From: JBBQCW01 sp038319025
Lineage (GTDB): Bacteria > Actinomycetota > Thermoleophilia > Solirubrobacterales > Solirubrobacteraceae
NCBI GenBank assembly: GCA_038319025.1
Contig: JBBQCW010000005.1
Span: 62,001-126,000 of the forward strand
Direction: 5' to 3'
DNA: 64,000 nucleotides
The translations under genes and the position numbers were made by a program. Positions 53,779-61,691 of the stretch are shown one piece after another (the first letter of the stretch is position 1; every line of letters begins with the position of its first letter). The notes beneath the pieces are model-generated. The model was not told the origin of the DNA and ran no database searches. It saw nothing but the letters and a program-made list of their open reading frames with translations.

Positions 53779-53970
53779 ATGGCCAAGATATGTCACAGCT
53801 GCGGGAAGGGTCCCGCCTTCGGCAACAGCCGAAGCCATTCCATGGTCGCCACCAAGCGCCGCTTCAATCCGAACCTGCAGAAGGTCCGCGTGTTGATCAA
53901 CGGCACGCCGCGCCGTGAGTACGTGTGCACGCGCTGCCTGAAGGCCGGCAAGGTCACCAAGGCCCTGTAG
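53779..53970 (+). CDS. rpmB: 50S ribosomal protein L28, zinc-binding form
   Basis: A 63-residue L28. It retains the two zinc-ribbon halves, Cys5/Cys8 (ICHSCGKGP) and Cys50/Cys53 (YVCTRCLKAG), so it is the zinc-containing C+ form. SHSMVATKRRFNPNLQKVRV is the rRNA-binding core. Such genomes sometimes also carry a zinc-free paralogue controlled by Zur; none is in this window. TACAGT at 53763-53768 may be its -10 box (ten bases before ATG). A hairpin begins right after its stop. Confidence 0.96.
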   Translation: MAKICHSCGKGPAFGNSRSHSMVATKRRFNPNLQKVRVLINGTPRREYVCTRCLKAGKVTKAL

Positions 53971-53992
53971 CACAGGCCGCATCCGGCCTGTG
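53971..53992 (+). terminator. Hairpin after rpmB, overlapping the fakA start
   Basis: CACAGGCCG (53971-53979) and CGGCCTGTG (53984-53992) form a perfect 9-bp stem with loop CATC, beginning directly after the rpmB TAG. There is no T-run. The 3' arm ends with the GTG start codon of the next gene (53990-53992). Confidence 0.6.
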
Positions 53993-55636
53993 TCCGATCC
54001 CAGCCTCGTTCGTTTCCGTGCCGTCGTAGAAGGTGCTCTCGCGCACCTTGAATCACGTCGGCAGGAGATCAACGACCTGAACGTCTTTCCGGTCGCTGAC
54101 GGCGACACGGGCGACAACATGGCCCTCACGCTGCGTGCGTGCCGTGAGGAGCTTGAGCGCCTGGCCAGCGTCGACCGGCCCATCGACGACATCGGGCGCG
54201 ATGAGATCGTCGAGTCCGTGGCTCGGGCCGCACTGCTCGGCGCCCGCGGTAACAGCGGCGTCATCCTCAGCCAGCTGATTCGCGGCGCGGCCGAGGAACT
54301 CATCTCCCGCCCCGGTGAACTGGTGGACCCGACGCTTATCGGCGCGGCGATGGCTCGCGGCGCCCAGCGTGCTTACGCCTCGGTTCGCGAGCCGGCGGAG
54401 GGCACCATCCTCACGGTGATGCGCGAGATGGCCACCCGCGCGGCGACCGAGCTGGCGCACATGCCCGACCCGCGACTAGGGCCGGCCACCTCTAACCAAG
54501 AGCAGAACGACGCGATCGCCGACATCTTGGAGCGCGCGCTGCTCTCCGGCGAGGAAGCCGTCAAGCACGGGCCGGAGTTGCTGCCCGTGCTCAAGCAAGC
54601 CGGAGTGGTCGACGCCGGCGGGTACGCGGCGACGGTCATCTTCGCCGGCATCGTCGCGGCTCTTCGCGGGACCGAGCCGCCCGAGCTCGAGCACCACGCG
54701 CCGGCCGTGCGCGTGACGCATCCCGAGCACGAGTCATCGACCTACCGTTACTGCACGAACTTCGCCGTCACGGGACGGGAGTTGAGCGCGTCCGCCTTCA
54801 TCGATGTGCTCGAGGAGATCGGTGATTCGGTGCTTGTCGTCGGTGACCGGACCACTTTGAAGGTGCACGTCCACACCAACGACCCCGACGCCGCGATGGG
54901 CGTGTTCGCCGAGGTCGGAACCGTGTCGCACACCGACGTGGCCGACATGGACGCACAGGTGTCCGAGCGCGCGGAGCGCCTTTCCGTGGTCGACCCTGGC
55001 CCGGTGGGTCGGACTGCTGTGGTCGCGGTGGTCTCCGGCAGCGGCATCCGCTCTCTCTACGAGTCCCTCGGTGTGGGCGTTCTCGATGGCGGAAAGACGC
55101 TCAATCCTTCCACCTACGAGCTGCTCGCTGCGATCCACGCCTCCCCGTCCGAGGAGGTGATCGTGCTGCCCAACAGCCCCAACGTGATCATGGCCGCCGA
55201 GCGCGCCGCGGACCTTTCCGAGAAGACCGTTCGCGTCGTTGCCTCGCGGGCTCAGCAGGCCGGCCTGGCCGCTGCCCTGGCGCTGCTGCCCGACGCCGAC
55301 GCCGACGCGAACGCCGACGCGATGGAGGCCGTGCTGGCCGCCACGCGCCTGGGCGGCGTGGCCGAGGCCGCCCGCGACGACGGCGCCGGCCGCTTCACCG
55401 CCGGGGAGGCTGTCGGCTTCGTTGACGAGGAGATCATCGCCTGGGGCGATGTCGAGACGACGCTGCGCGCCGTCCTGCTGGCGGTCGGCGACGGCGCCGA
55501 GCTGCTCACCTGCCTCGCCGGCGACGGCGCCCCCTTGGACGACCACGCGGTCGCCACGCTCATGCCGGACGGCGTCGAACTCGAGTGCTCCCACGGCGGC
55601 CAGCCCGCGTGGTGGTGGCTCGTGGCGGCGGAGTAG
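53990..55636 (+). CDS. fakA: DAK2/DegV-type kinase, fatty acid kinase FakA-like (YloV)
   Basis: A 548-residue protein. The N-terminal DhaL/DAK2 domain has NVFPVADGDTGDNM, whose Asp residues bind Mg-ATP, and ARGNSGVILSQ. Then follow a middle domain (TYRYCTNFAVTG, VVGDRTTLKVHVHTNDP) and a C-terminal domain. FakA phosphorylates fatty acids held by a FakB (DegV) protein in Gram-positive bacteria. No fakB is in the window. GTG 53990 is the only reasonable start, and it lies in the 3' arm of the rpmB hairpin. A tandem GACGCC tract at 55292-55320 encodes an Asp-Ala repeat. Confidence 0.88.
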   Translation: MSDPSLVRFRAVVEGALAHLESRRQEINDLNVFPVADGDTGDNMALTLRACREELERLASVDRPIDDIGRDEIVESVARAALLGARGNSGVILSQLIRGAAEELISRPGELVDPTLIGAAMARGAQRAYASVREPAEGTILTVMREMATRAATELAHMPDPRLGPATSNQEQNDAIADILERALLSGEEAVKHGPELLPVLKQAGVVDAGGYAATVIFAGIVAALRGTEPPELEHHAPAVRVTHPEHESSTYRYCTNFAVTGRELSASAFIDVLEEIGDSVLVVGDRTTLKVHVHTNDPDAAMGVFAEVGTVSHTDVADMDAQVSERAERLSVVDPGPVGRTAVVAVVSGSGIRSLYESLGVGVLDGGKTLNPSTYELLAAIHASPSEEVIVLPNSPNVIMAAERAADLSEKTVRVVASRAQQAGLAAALALLPDADADANADAMEAVLAATRLGGVAEAARDDGAGRFTAGEAVGFVDEEIIAWGDVETTLRAVLLAVGDGAELLTCLAGDGAPLDDHAVATLMPDGVELECSHGGQPAWWWLVAAE

Positions 55637-55690
55637 CCAGGGCGTACGCTCCGAACATTGACTTCCCTCAGTCGCGATGCCGGAGTCAGG

Positions 55691-55960
55691 CTACCAACCC
55701 ATCCCGCGGCGGTCGATGGCCTCCGCGTCCGCAGCCAGGGCGCGACGGAGTGCGCTCTTCGGTGGATCCGGTGGGAGGTCACGGGGAACGCGGCGGGCCA
55801 CCCACTTTCGTTTGTGGCGGAGGAAGATCCATTCGGCGTCGTCGGTGTCCAGTGCTTGTTGTCGTTGGGCCTCGGCGTCTGCGGCAGCCTCGTTTTCGCA
55901 CGGAATCTCACGTTGGTCGAACGTCGGGACCTCAGCTGTCGCTTTTGGTCGTCTCCACAT
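55691..55960 (-). CDS. Small hypothetical protein
   Basis: An 89-residue reading frame. The first half is acidic (ENEAAADAEAQRQQALDTDD) and the second basic with Trp (WIFLRHKRKWVARRV, PRDLPPDPPKSALRRALAAD). The minus-strand start ATG is preceded by GATAGT eight bases upstream and by AAGGAG further up. Codon use in the 3' half is GC3-rich as expected, less so at the 5' end. I do not recognise a family. It could be a small orphan gene or a spurious frame. Confidence 0.4.
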   Translation of the reverse strand: MWRRPKATAEVPTFDQREIPCENEAAADAEAQRQQALDTDDAEWIFLRHKRKWVARRVPRDLPPDPPKSALRRALAADAEAIDRRGMGW

Positions 55961-56469
55961 GCCTGAGAACTATCTCCTTGCTTGCTGCGGTCGTCAACCG
56001 CATCCCGGCACCGCTCAGGCCCCCGCGGGTGGACCTCTTGCTTTCCCAGCAGGTGGGAACCGGGGCGCCGCACCGAACGACGGACGGCCGAGAGTCATCT
56101 AAGCAGGACCCACGCCGGTCAAGACGACGCTCGTGGTTCACGCATCGGCTTCGCTCGGGAATGAACCCGGCGTTTTGACTCGTCGCGCTACGCCGCAACG
56201 GCGCGCCCACTATCGGTCTGTCTGAACCCTGGTGACCTGCGCCCGCCGGGTGGGCGCAGACAACCAAGGTTCGCGCGATCCGCCGCGGCGAAACACGCGC
56301 GTGCCGCTCGCGCGTGAGGGAGAGATGCCAGGGCACCGCAGCACCGCAGCCCGCGACAAAACGCCTCGGCCCCTCCCGGCGTACTAGTTCGCCCGGCTGA
56401 GCGCCGCAACCCCGCGCTCGGCCGCGGCCGAGCAGGCCCCGCCCACGCTGGACGGCATCCCCGCGTCGC
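55961..56469. other. Gene-free stretch with structured element
   Basis: About 500 bp with no convincing gene. It contains a long hairpin at 56224-56272: GAACCCTGGT pairs with ACCAAGGTTC (one mismatch), then a 3x3 internal loop, then CTGCGCCC with GGGCGCAG around a 7-nt loop. A second stem, CACGCGCG with CGCGCGTG, is at 56294-56316. These could be a structured RNA, a terminator pair or a repeat element. All open frames here have poor codon use. Confidence 0.5.
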
Positions 56470-56475
56470 TACCCT
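56470..56475 (+). promoter_or_regulatory. -10 box (TACCCT), leaderless promoter of the ABC1 kinase gene
   Basis: TACCCT ends six bases before ATG 56482 and there is no Shine-Dalgarno. Confidence 0.45.
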
Positions 56476-56481
56476 CGGTCG

Positions 56482-57909
56482 ATGAGCGCCGAGCCCGACG
56501 ACCTGCCACCCGACGCGGGCAAGCTGCCCACCGGGCGGGTCGCCCGGACGGCACGGGTCGGCGGATTGGTGACCGGTCAAGGCCTGCGCTGGGCCGGGAT
56601 GAGGACCGCCAACCGGGTCCGCACGCCCGAACGGGCCGCGGCCGCCGAGAGCGAGCGCACCGCCGCGCTCGTCCGCGAGTTGGTCAGCCAACTGGGGCAG
56701 ATGCGGGGTGCCGCGATGAAGGTCGGCCAGATGCTCTCGATGATCGAGTTCGACGGGCTTCCCGAGGATGAGCGCGACGATCTGCAGCGCGAGCTCGCGG
56801 CGCTCCGCGACGACGTGCCGCCGGTGGCCTTCTCCGACCTCGAGAAGCTGATGCGCAAGGAGTTCGGCGGCCCGCTCGACCAGGTGTTCTCGCAATTCGA
56901 CGAGCGCGCCTTCGCGGCCGCTTCGATCGGCCAGGTCCATCGCGCCACGACGGTCGACGGCGACGACGTCGTCGTGAAGATCCAGTACCCGGGAGTGGCC
57001 GAGGCGGTCGAGACCGACTTGCGCAACGCGACGATGCTGCTGCCGCTGGTCAAGCGTCTCGCGCCGGGGCTGGACGCAAAGGCCCTCGCCGCGGAGATGC
57101 GCGAGCGGATCGCCGAGGAGCTCGACTACGAACTTGAAGCCCAGAATCACCGGCGGATCGAGCGACTCATGCGCGGCCATCCTTTCGTCCGCATCCCGCG
57201 GGTCCACACGGATCTGTCGACCCGGCGCGTGCTGGTATCCGAGTTCATCGAGGGTCAGCGGTTCGAGGCCGTGCGCCGTGCTGACGAGGCCCAGCGCGAT
57301 CGCTACGGCGAGATCGTGTTCCGGTTCTTCCTCGGCCTGCTTTACCGCGACCGGATCGCCCTCGGAGACCCGCACCCCGGCAACTACCTGCAGTGCCCTG
57401 ACGGGCATGTCTGTTTCCTGGACTTCGGGCTGCTGCGTGATGTCGACGCCGGCCGGGTGGATGCCGAACGCGCCGTCAACGCCGCCGTACGAGACGGCGA
57501 CGCCGCGGCCCTGAAAGCCGCGATGATCGCCGGTGCCTACCTGCCCTCGGACCGTGCGGACGGGGTCGATGCCGACTGGGCGCTGCGCCTGATGCGCCGC
57601 GCGGTCGGGTGGTACGCCATTCCCGGTGCGCGTCGCCTGAGCCCCGACGGCGAGCGCGAGCGCGACCCTTCGCGGGAACGCCCGAGCGCCGAGCAACGGG
57701 CCGCGATGAAGACGCAGGTCAACCAGTTCACGCTGCCGCCGGAGGCGATCCTGATCCGGCGGATGCACGGCATCGTCGCCGTGGTGCTGGGGCAACTGCG
57801 CGCCGGTGCGGACTGGGCCGCGATCGCGGCCGAGTATCTGCACGGAGCCCCACCGGCGACGGCGCTCGGAGAGGCCGAAGCCGAGTTCCTGCGCTCCCGA
57901 GGGCGCTGA
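56482..57909 (+). CDS. ABC1/UbiB-family atypical kinase
   Basis: A 475-residue ABC1 (ADCK/UbiB) protein. The extension motif KVGQM (80-84) and the Ala-rich loop AAASIGQVHRA (145-155), VVVKIQYPG with Lys166, EELDYELEAQN, GDPHPGNY and LDFGLLRD are all intact, so ATPase activity is likely. Family members support quinone or isoprenoid lipid metabolism, often by extracting lipids. It has no C-terminal TM pair like UbiB itself. It precedes recG by 37 bp but recG has its own predicted -10 box. Confidence 0.93.
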   Translation: MSAEPDDLPPDAGKLPTGRVARTARVGGLVTGQGLRWAGMRTANRVRTPERAAAAESERTAALVRELVSQLGQMRGAAMKVGQMLSMIEFDGLPEDERDDLQRELAALRDDVPPVAFSDLEKLMRKEFGGPLDQVFSQFDERAFAAASIGQVHRATTVDGDDVVVKIQYPGVAEAVETDLRNATMLLPLVKRLAPGLDAKALAAEMRERIAEELDYELEAQNHRRIERLMRGHPFVRIPRVHTDLSTRRVLVSEFIEGQRFEAVRRADEAQRDRYGEIVFRFFLGLLYRDRIALGDPHPGNYLQCPDGHVCFLDFGLLRDVDAGRVDAERAVNAAVRDGDAAALKAAMIAGAYLPSDRADGVDADWALRLMRRAVGWYAIPGARRLSPDGERERDPSRERPSAEQRAAMKTQVNQFTLPPEAILIRRMHGIVAVVLGQLRAGADWAAIAAEYLHGAPPATALGEAEAEFLRSRGR

Positions 57910-57934
57910 ACCACGCGCCGACCGCCGCGCCCGT

Positions 57935-57940
57935 CATCCT
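57935..57940 (+). promoter_or_regulatory. -10 box (CATCCT), leaderless promoter of recG
   Basis: CATCCT ends six bases before GTG 57947 with no Shine-Dalgarno, and identifies that GTG as the start. Confidence 0.4.
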
Positions 57941-57946
57941 CTGGCG

Positions 57947-60064
57947 GTGCCCCGCGCCTTCGCGCAGACCGACGAACTCGACCGTGAGACGCTGCTCGGC
58001 GCGCCGGTGCGCTCGCCGCGGCCGTCCGCGTTGGCGCGGCCGCTGAAGATCAAGCCGGCCAAGACGGCAGCCGCGGCCCAGTCGCTTGGTCTGGACACCG
58101 TCGGCGACCTGCTCATGCACCTCCCGCGCGACCGGCGTGAGGCCCGCACGATCGCCGATCTCGTGCCGGGGGAGAACGCGACGGTCGTGGTGGAGGTCAG
58201 AGGCATCAGCTCGCGGCCCGTGCGCCGCCGCGGGATGCGCCCGCTGGTGGAGGCGACCGTCGTGGACGAGACCGGCCCGATGATTGTCACGTTCTTCAAT
58301 CAGCCCTGGCTGGCGAACAAGTACCCGCCTGGCACTCGACTCGTCCTGCACGGGCAGTTCGCGGCTCGCAACCGCTTCCGGGTCTCATCCCACGCGCCCA
58401 CCTCCGAGGCCGCCGGCACCGCCGGCGCGGGGGAGGCGGTCGCGCACTACCCGGCCACCGAGGGGCTGTCATCGACCCAGATCCTCGCTCTGGTAGGCGA
58501 GCACCGAGCGGCGGCGCAGCTCGTCGGCGACCCTCTGCCCGGGCGTCTGCGGGCCGCTGAGCGGCTGCCCGACCGTGCCGCCGCGATCGACGCGGCGCAC
58601 TTCGGCGATCCGGAGGGCGGACGATGCCGGTTGGCCTTCGACGAGCTCCTCCTCGTCCAGCTCAGCTACTTGCAACGCCGCGCCGCCCGCCAGGACGCCG
58701 CCGCAGCCCCCGTCCTGGACGGCGAGCCGACGCTGACCCGTCGCTGGGTGGACGAACTGCTGCCGTTCACCCTTACGGGCGATCAATCCGCCGCGATGGA
58801 GCAGATCGGCGCCGATCTGTCCACGGCTCGTCCGATGCAGCGTCTGCTCATGGGGGAGGTCGGTTCGGGAAAGACCGCGGTTGCCCTGTTCGTGATGTTG
58901 CGTGCCGTGGAGAACGGGATGCAGGCCGCGCTGATGGCCCCTACCGAGACGCTGGCCGAACAGCACTTCGCCACGCTCCAAGCCCTGATGCCCGGCTCCG
59001 TGGTCACGATGGCGCTGCTCACGGGCTCCACGCCCGCCGCCCGTCGTCAGGATCTGCTCGCCAAACTGGCCAGCGGCGAGCTGTCGCTGCTCGTGGGCAC
59101 CCACGCATTGATCGAGGAAACCGTCGTATTCGACCGCCTGGCCGTCGCGGTGGTGGACGAGCAGCACCGTTTCGGGGTGCGGCAGCGCGCGGCACTGGAC
59201 GCCAAGGCGGACGGCGGCGTCGCGGCCGCCCCGCACGTGCTCCACATGACCGCCACGCCCATCCCGCGCACGCTGGCGCTGCTCGGCTACGGCGACCTTG
59301 ACGTGACCGTCCTGCGGGAGTTGCCCCGCGGGCGGCGCCCCATCTCCACCTTCGTCGCCACGGGGGATCGCGAGCGCGCCCGGGCCTACGAAAAGATCCT
59401 CGAGGAGGTGGCCGCAGGCCGCCAGGCCTTCGTGGTCTGCCCGTTGGTCGAGGAGTCCGAGGCGCTCAGTGCGCGGGCGGCGACGGCGGAGTTCGAACGG
59501 TTGCGCACCGGCGAACTGCGCGACGTGCGGGTCGTGCTGCTCCACGGGCAGATGCGCCCGCGCGAAAAGCAGGAGGCGATGGCCGCCTTCGCCGCCGGGG
59601 GCGCGGACGTGCTCGTGGCGACCACCGTCATCGAGGTGGGGATCGACATCCCCAACGCGACCGTGATGCTGGTGGAGAATGCCGAGCGCTACGGCATCTC
59701 CCAGCTCCACCAGCTTCGCGGCCGCATCGGCCGCGGCGAGCACCCATCGACGTGTCTGTTGTTCGGCCCATCGCTTTCGCCCCGGCTGCGCGCGCTGGCC
59801 GAGCATCGCGACGGCTTCCGGCTGGCGGAGATCGACTTGGAGCTGCGTGGGGAGGGTGAGCTGATGGGCACTCGTCAGTCCGGCCTGGCTGCCTTCCAGG
59901 TCGCGCAGATGCCCCAGGACGCCGAGATCCTGGAACGCGCCCGCGCTGTCGCCGAGGCTATTCACGGCGAGGATCCGGATCTGGCCCAGCCTGAGCACCG
60001 GTTGCTGGGCGACGCCCTCACCCGCGCGCACGGGTCCGCCGAGCGCGCCCCGATCCCCGCCTGA
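57947..60064 (+). CDS. recG: ATP-dependent DNA helicase RecG
   Basis: A 705-residue fork-reversal helicase. It has an N-terminal wedge/OB domain (TVGDLLMHLPRD, MIVTFFNQPWLANKY), the helicase Q-region PFTLTGDQSAAM, Walker A GEVGSGKT with Lys309, Walker B VVDEQHRFG, MTATPIPRTLAL, and motif VI QLRGRIGRGEHPS. Its DEQH box is usual for RecG. The frame is open upstream inside the kinase gene; GTG 57947 fits the -10 box. Its TGA shares a base with the rsmD ATG. Confidence 0.95.
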   Translation: MPRAFAQTDELDRETLLGAPVRSPRPSALARPLKIKPAKTAAAAQSLGLDTVGDLLMHLPRDRREARTIADLVPGENATVVVEVRGISSRPVRRRGMRPLVEATVVDETGPMIVTFFNQPWLANKYPPGTRLVLHGQFAARNRFRVSSHAPTSEAAGTAGAGEAVAHYPATEGLSSTQILALVGEHRAAAQLVGDPLPGRLRAAERLPDRAAAIDAAHFGDPEGGRCRLAFDELLLVQLSYLQRRAARQDAAAAPVLDGEPTLTRRWVDELLPFTLTGDQSAAMEQIGADLSTARPMQRLLMGEVGSGKTAVALFVMLRAVENGMQAALMAPTETLAEQHFATLQALMPGSVVTMALLTGSTPAARRQDLLAKLASGELSLLVGTHALIEETVVFDRLAVAVVDEQHRFGVRQRAALDAKADGGVAAAPHVLHMTATPIPRTLALLGYGDLDVTVLRELPRGRRPISTFVATGDRERARAYEKILEEVAAGRQAFVVCPLVEESEALSARAATAEFERLRTGELRDVRVVLLHGQMRPREKQEAMAAFAAGGADVLVATTVIEVGIDIPNATVMLVENAERYGISQLHQLRGRIGRGEHPSTCLLFGPSLSPRLRALAEHRDGFRLAEIDLELRGEGELMGTRQSGLAAFQVAQMPQDAEILERARAVAEAIHGEDPDLAQPEHRLLGDALTRAHGSAERAPIPA

Positions 60065-60603
60065 TGCGCATCATCGCCGGCGCGTTTGGCGGCCGTCGAC
60101 TGCAGACGCCGCGCGGAGACGCGACGCGACCCACCGGCGACAGGGTGCGTGAGGCGCTTTTCTCCACCTTGGGCCCGCTGGATGGAGCGCACGTGCTCGA
60201 CCTGTTTGCCGGGAGCGGGGCATTGGGGTTGGAAGCGCTGTCCCGCGGGGCATCGAAGGTGTTGTTCGTGGAGAAGGCGCGCCCGGCCGTTGCGGTGCTG
60301 CGCGCCAATCTGGAGGCCCTTGGCGTCGAGGAATCGGTGGCGCAGATTCACGCCGGCGAGGCGGCCGCCGCCCTCCGGGATGCGTCCGTGCGCGGCGACG
60401 CATACGATCTGGTCTTGCTCGACCCTCCTTATAGGCAGGCGGCCGCGCTCGGCGCGACGCTCTCTGAGACGCTGTTCCCGTTGCTGGCCCCGGGCGCGCG
60501 CGTCGTCACCGAGAGTGATCGTCGCGACCCGCTCGTGCTCGATCTGCCGCTCATCCATGAACGCCGCTACGGCGACACCCTGATCTGCATTCACCAGCTA
60601 TGA
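60064..60603 (+). CDS. rsmD: 16S rRNA (guanine(966)-N(2))-methyltransferase
   Basis: A 179-residue methyltransferase. MRIIAGAFGGRRLQTP, RPTGDRVREALFS, the SAM motif DLFAGSGALG (46-55) and catalytic DPPY (120-123) are characteristic. It is in the conserved recG-rsmD-coaD order. Coupled at both ends: TGATG with recG and ATGA with coaD. Confidence 0.95.
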   Translation: MRIIAGAFGGRRLQTPRGDATRPTGDRVREALFSTLGPLDGAHVLDLFAGSGALGLEALSRGASKVLFVEKARPAVAVLRANLEALGVEESVAQIHAGEAAAALRDASVRGDAYDLVLLDPPYRQAAALGATLSETLFPLLAPGARVVTESDRRDPLVLDLPLIHERRYGDTLICIHQL

Positions 60604-61094
60604 GCTCCCACCGCATCGCAGTCTGCCCCGGCAGCTACGACCCGATCACCAACGGGCACCTGGATGTGATCGCCCGCGCCACCGAGCATTTCGACGAGGT
60701 CGTCGTCGGCGTGGTCAACCTGTCGGTGCGCAAGAACAACACGCTTTTCACCATCGAGGAGCGGCTCGAATTCATTCGTGATGCGACCGCTCACCTTCCC
60801 GGGGTCCGGGCGGAGCCGTTCGACACCCTCGTGGTCGACTTCGCGCGCAAGATCGGCGCCCGCACGATCGTCAAGGGGTTGCGGGCCATCTCCGACTTCG
60901 AGTACGAGATGGAGATGAATCAACTCAATCGGCGCCAGGCGCCGGATGTGGACACGCTCTACCTGATGACGAGTCCGCAGTACAGTTTCCTCTCTTCCAG
61001 CGGCGTGAAGGAACTTGCGATCTTCGGCGGGAACATCGAAGGACTGGTGCCCGAGGCGGTTCGCATGCGCTTGCAGGAAGAGCTGACGCGGTAA
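60600..61094 (+). CDS. coaD: Pantetheine-phosphate adenylyltransferase
   Basis: A 164-residue enzyme of coenzyme A synthesis, making dephospho-CoA from 4'-phosphopantetheine and ATP. CPGSYDPITNGHLDVI includes the (T/H)xGH nucleotide-binding motif (Thr17-Asn-Gly-His20); KGLRAISDFEYEMEM and the ISSS-type FLSSSGVKELA are present. Length is standard. Starts in the rsmD stop (ATGA). Confidence 0.96.
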   Translation: MSSHRIAVCPGSYDPITNGHLDVIARATEHFDEVVVGVVNLSVRKNNTLFTIEERLEFIRDATAHLPGVRAEPFDTLVVDFARKIGARTIVKGLRAISDFEYEMEMNQLNRRQAPDVDTLYLMTSPQYSFLSSSGVKELAIFGGNIEGLVPEAVRMRLQEELTR

Positions 61095-61112
61095 CGAAAG
61101 ACAGGCCTATCC

Positions 61113-61574
61113 ATGGACGTTCTGGTTCTCATCGACAAGCTGGACGACCTCGTCCACAACGCCAAGCCGGTCCCGCTGACCGATCAGGTCCGCGTGGACA
61201 AGGAGGAGATCTACGATCTCCTCGATCAGATGCGGGCAACCATTCCCGAGGAGATCAAGCAGGCTCGGTGGATCGTCAAGGAGCGTCAGGAGATGCTCGC
61301 CGAGGCCAAGCGTGAAGCCGAGCGCATCCTCAAGGAAGCGCGCGAGAAGCAAGATCAGCTCGTCTCCCAGGAAGAAGTGACAAAAGAGGCTGAGCGTTCC
61401 GCCGAGGACATCCTTGAGGACGCCCGTGCTCGCGAGCGCGAGATCCGTCTCGGCGCCGAGGACTACGCCGACGACATCCTCAACACGCTCGAAGTCAACC
61501 TTTCGAAGTTCATCGCCGCCGTCCAACGAGGGCGCGATCGACTACAGGGCAAAGACGACCCAGCCGAAGACTGA
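61113..61574 (+). CDS. Coiled-coil protein, DivIVA/ATP-synthase-b-like
   Basis: A 153-residue soluble protein, starting MDVLVLIDKLDDLVHNAKPV, then a long charged coiled coil (about residues 45-125: EAKREAERILKEAREKQDQL and on) and an acidic tail. Proteins like this regularly follow coaD in actinobacteria and are annotated as DivIVA-like or ATPase-related, with a probable role in cell division or envelope growth; function here is inferred. It is 18 bp after coaD, and a hairpin overlaps its stop. Confidence 0.83.
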   Translation: MDVLVLIDKLDDLVHNAKPVPLTDQVRVDKEEIYDLLDQMRATIPEEIKQARWIVKERQEMLAEAKREAERILKEAREKQDQLVSQEEVTKEAERSAEDILEDARAREREIRLGAEDYADDILNTLEVNLSKFIAAVQRGRDRLQGKDDPAED

Positions 61575-61601
61575 CGCCGCCTCGGCGCCGCTCGCGGCGT
61601 C
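61573..61601 (+). terminator. Hairpin terminator at the end of the recG-coaD unit
   Basis: GACGCCGC (61573-61580) pairs perfectly with GCGGCGTC (61594-61601) around a 13-nt loop, beginning in the stop codon of the coiled-coil gene; TT follows. It probably ends the operon, since the next gene is convergent. Confidence 0.6.
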
Positions 61602-61691
61602 TTCGCGGATTCGCGTACTGGCGCACGCGTCATTCCGCTGCATCCTGGCGAGCGACCCCGATCCCGCCGTCAGCGCGTTTAGCCGATCCGC

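Noticed and set aside
56150..56175. tRNA T-arm-like sequence on the minus strand
   Set aside because: A GGTTC-containing stem-loop is present, but the loop lacks the conserved A58 and no acceptor or anticodon arm can be drawn around it.
55932..56336. 134-codon minus-strand frame in the gene-free stretch
   Set aside because: Poor GC3 pattern, no start signals, and it crosses the long hairpin; composition looks random.
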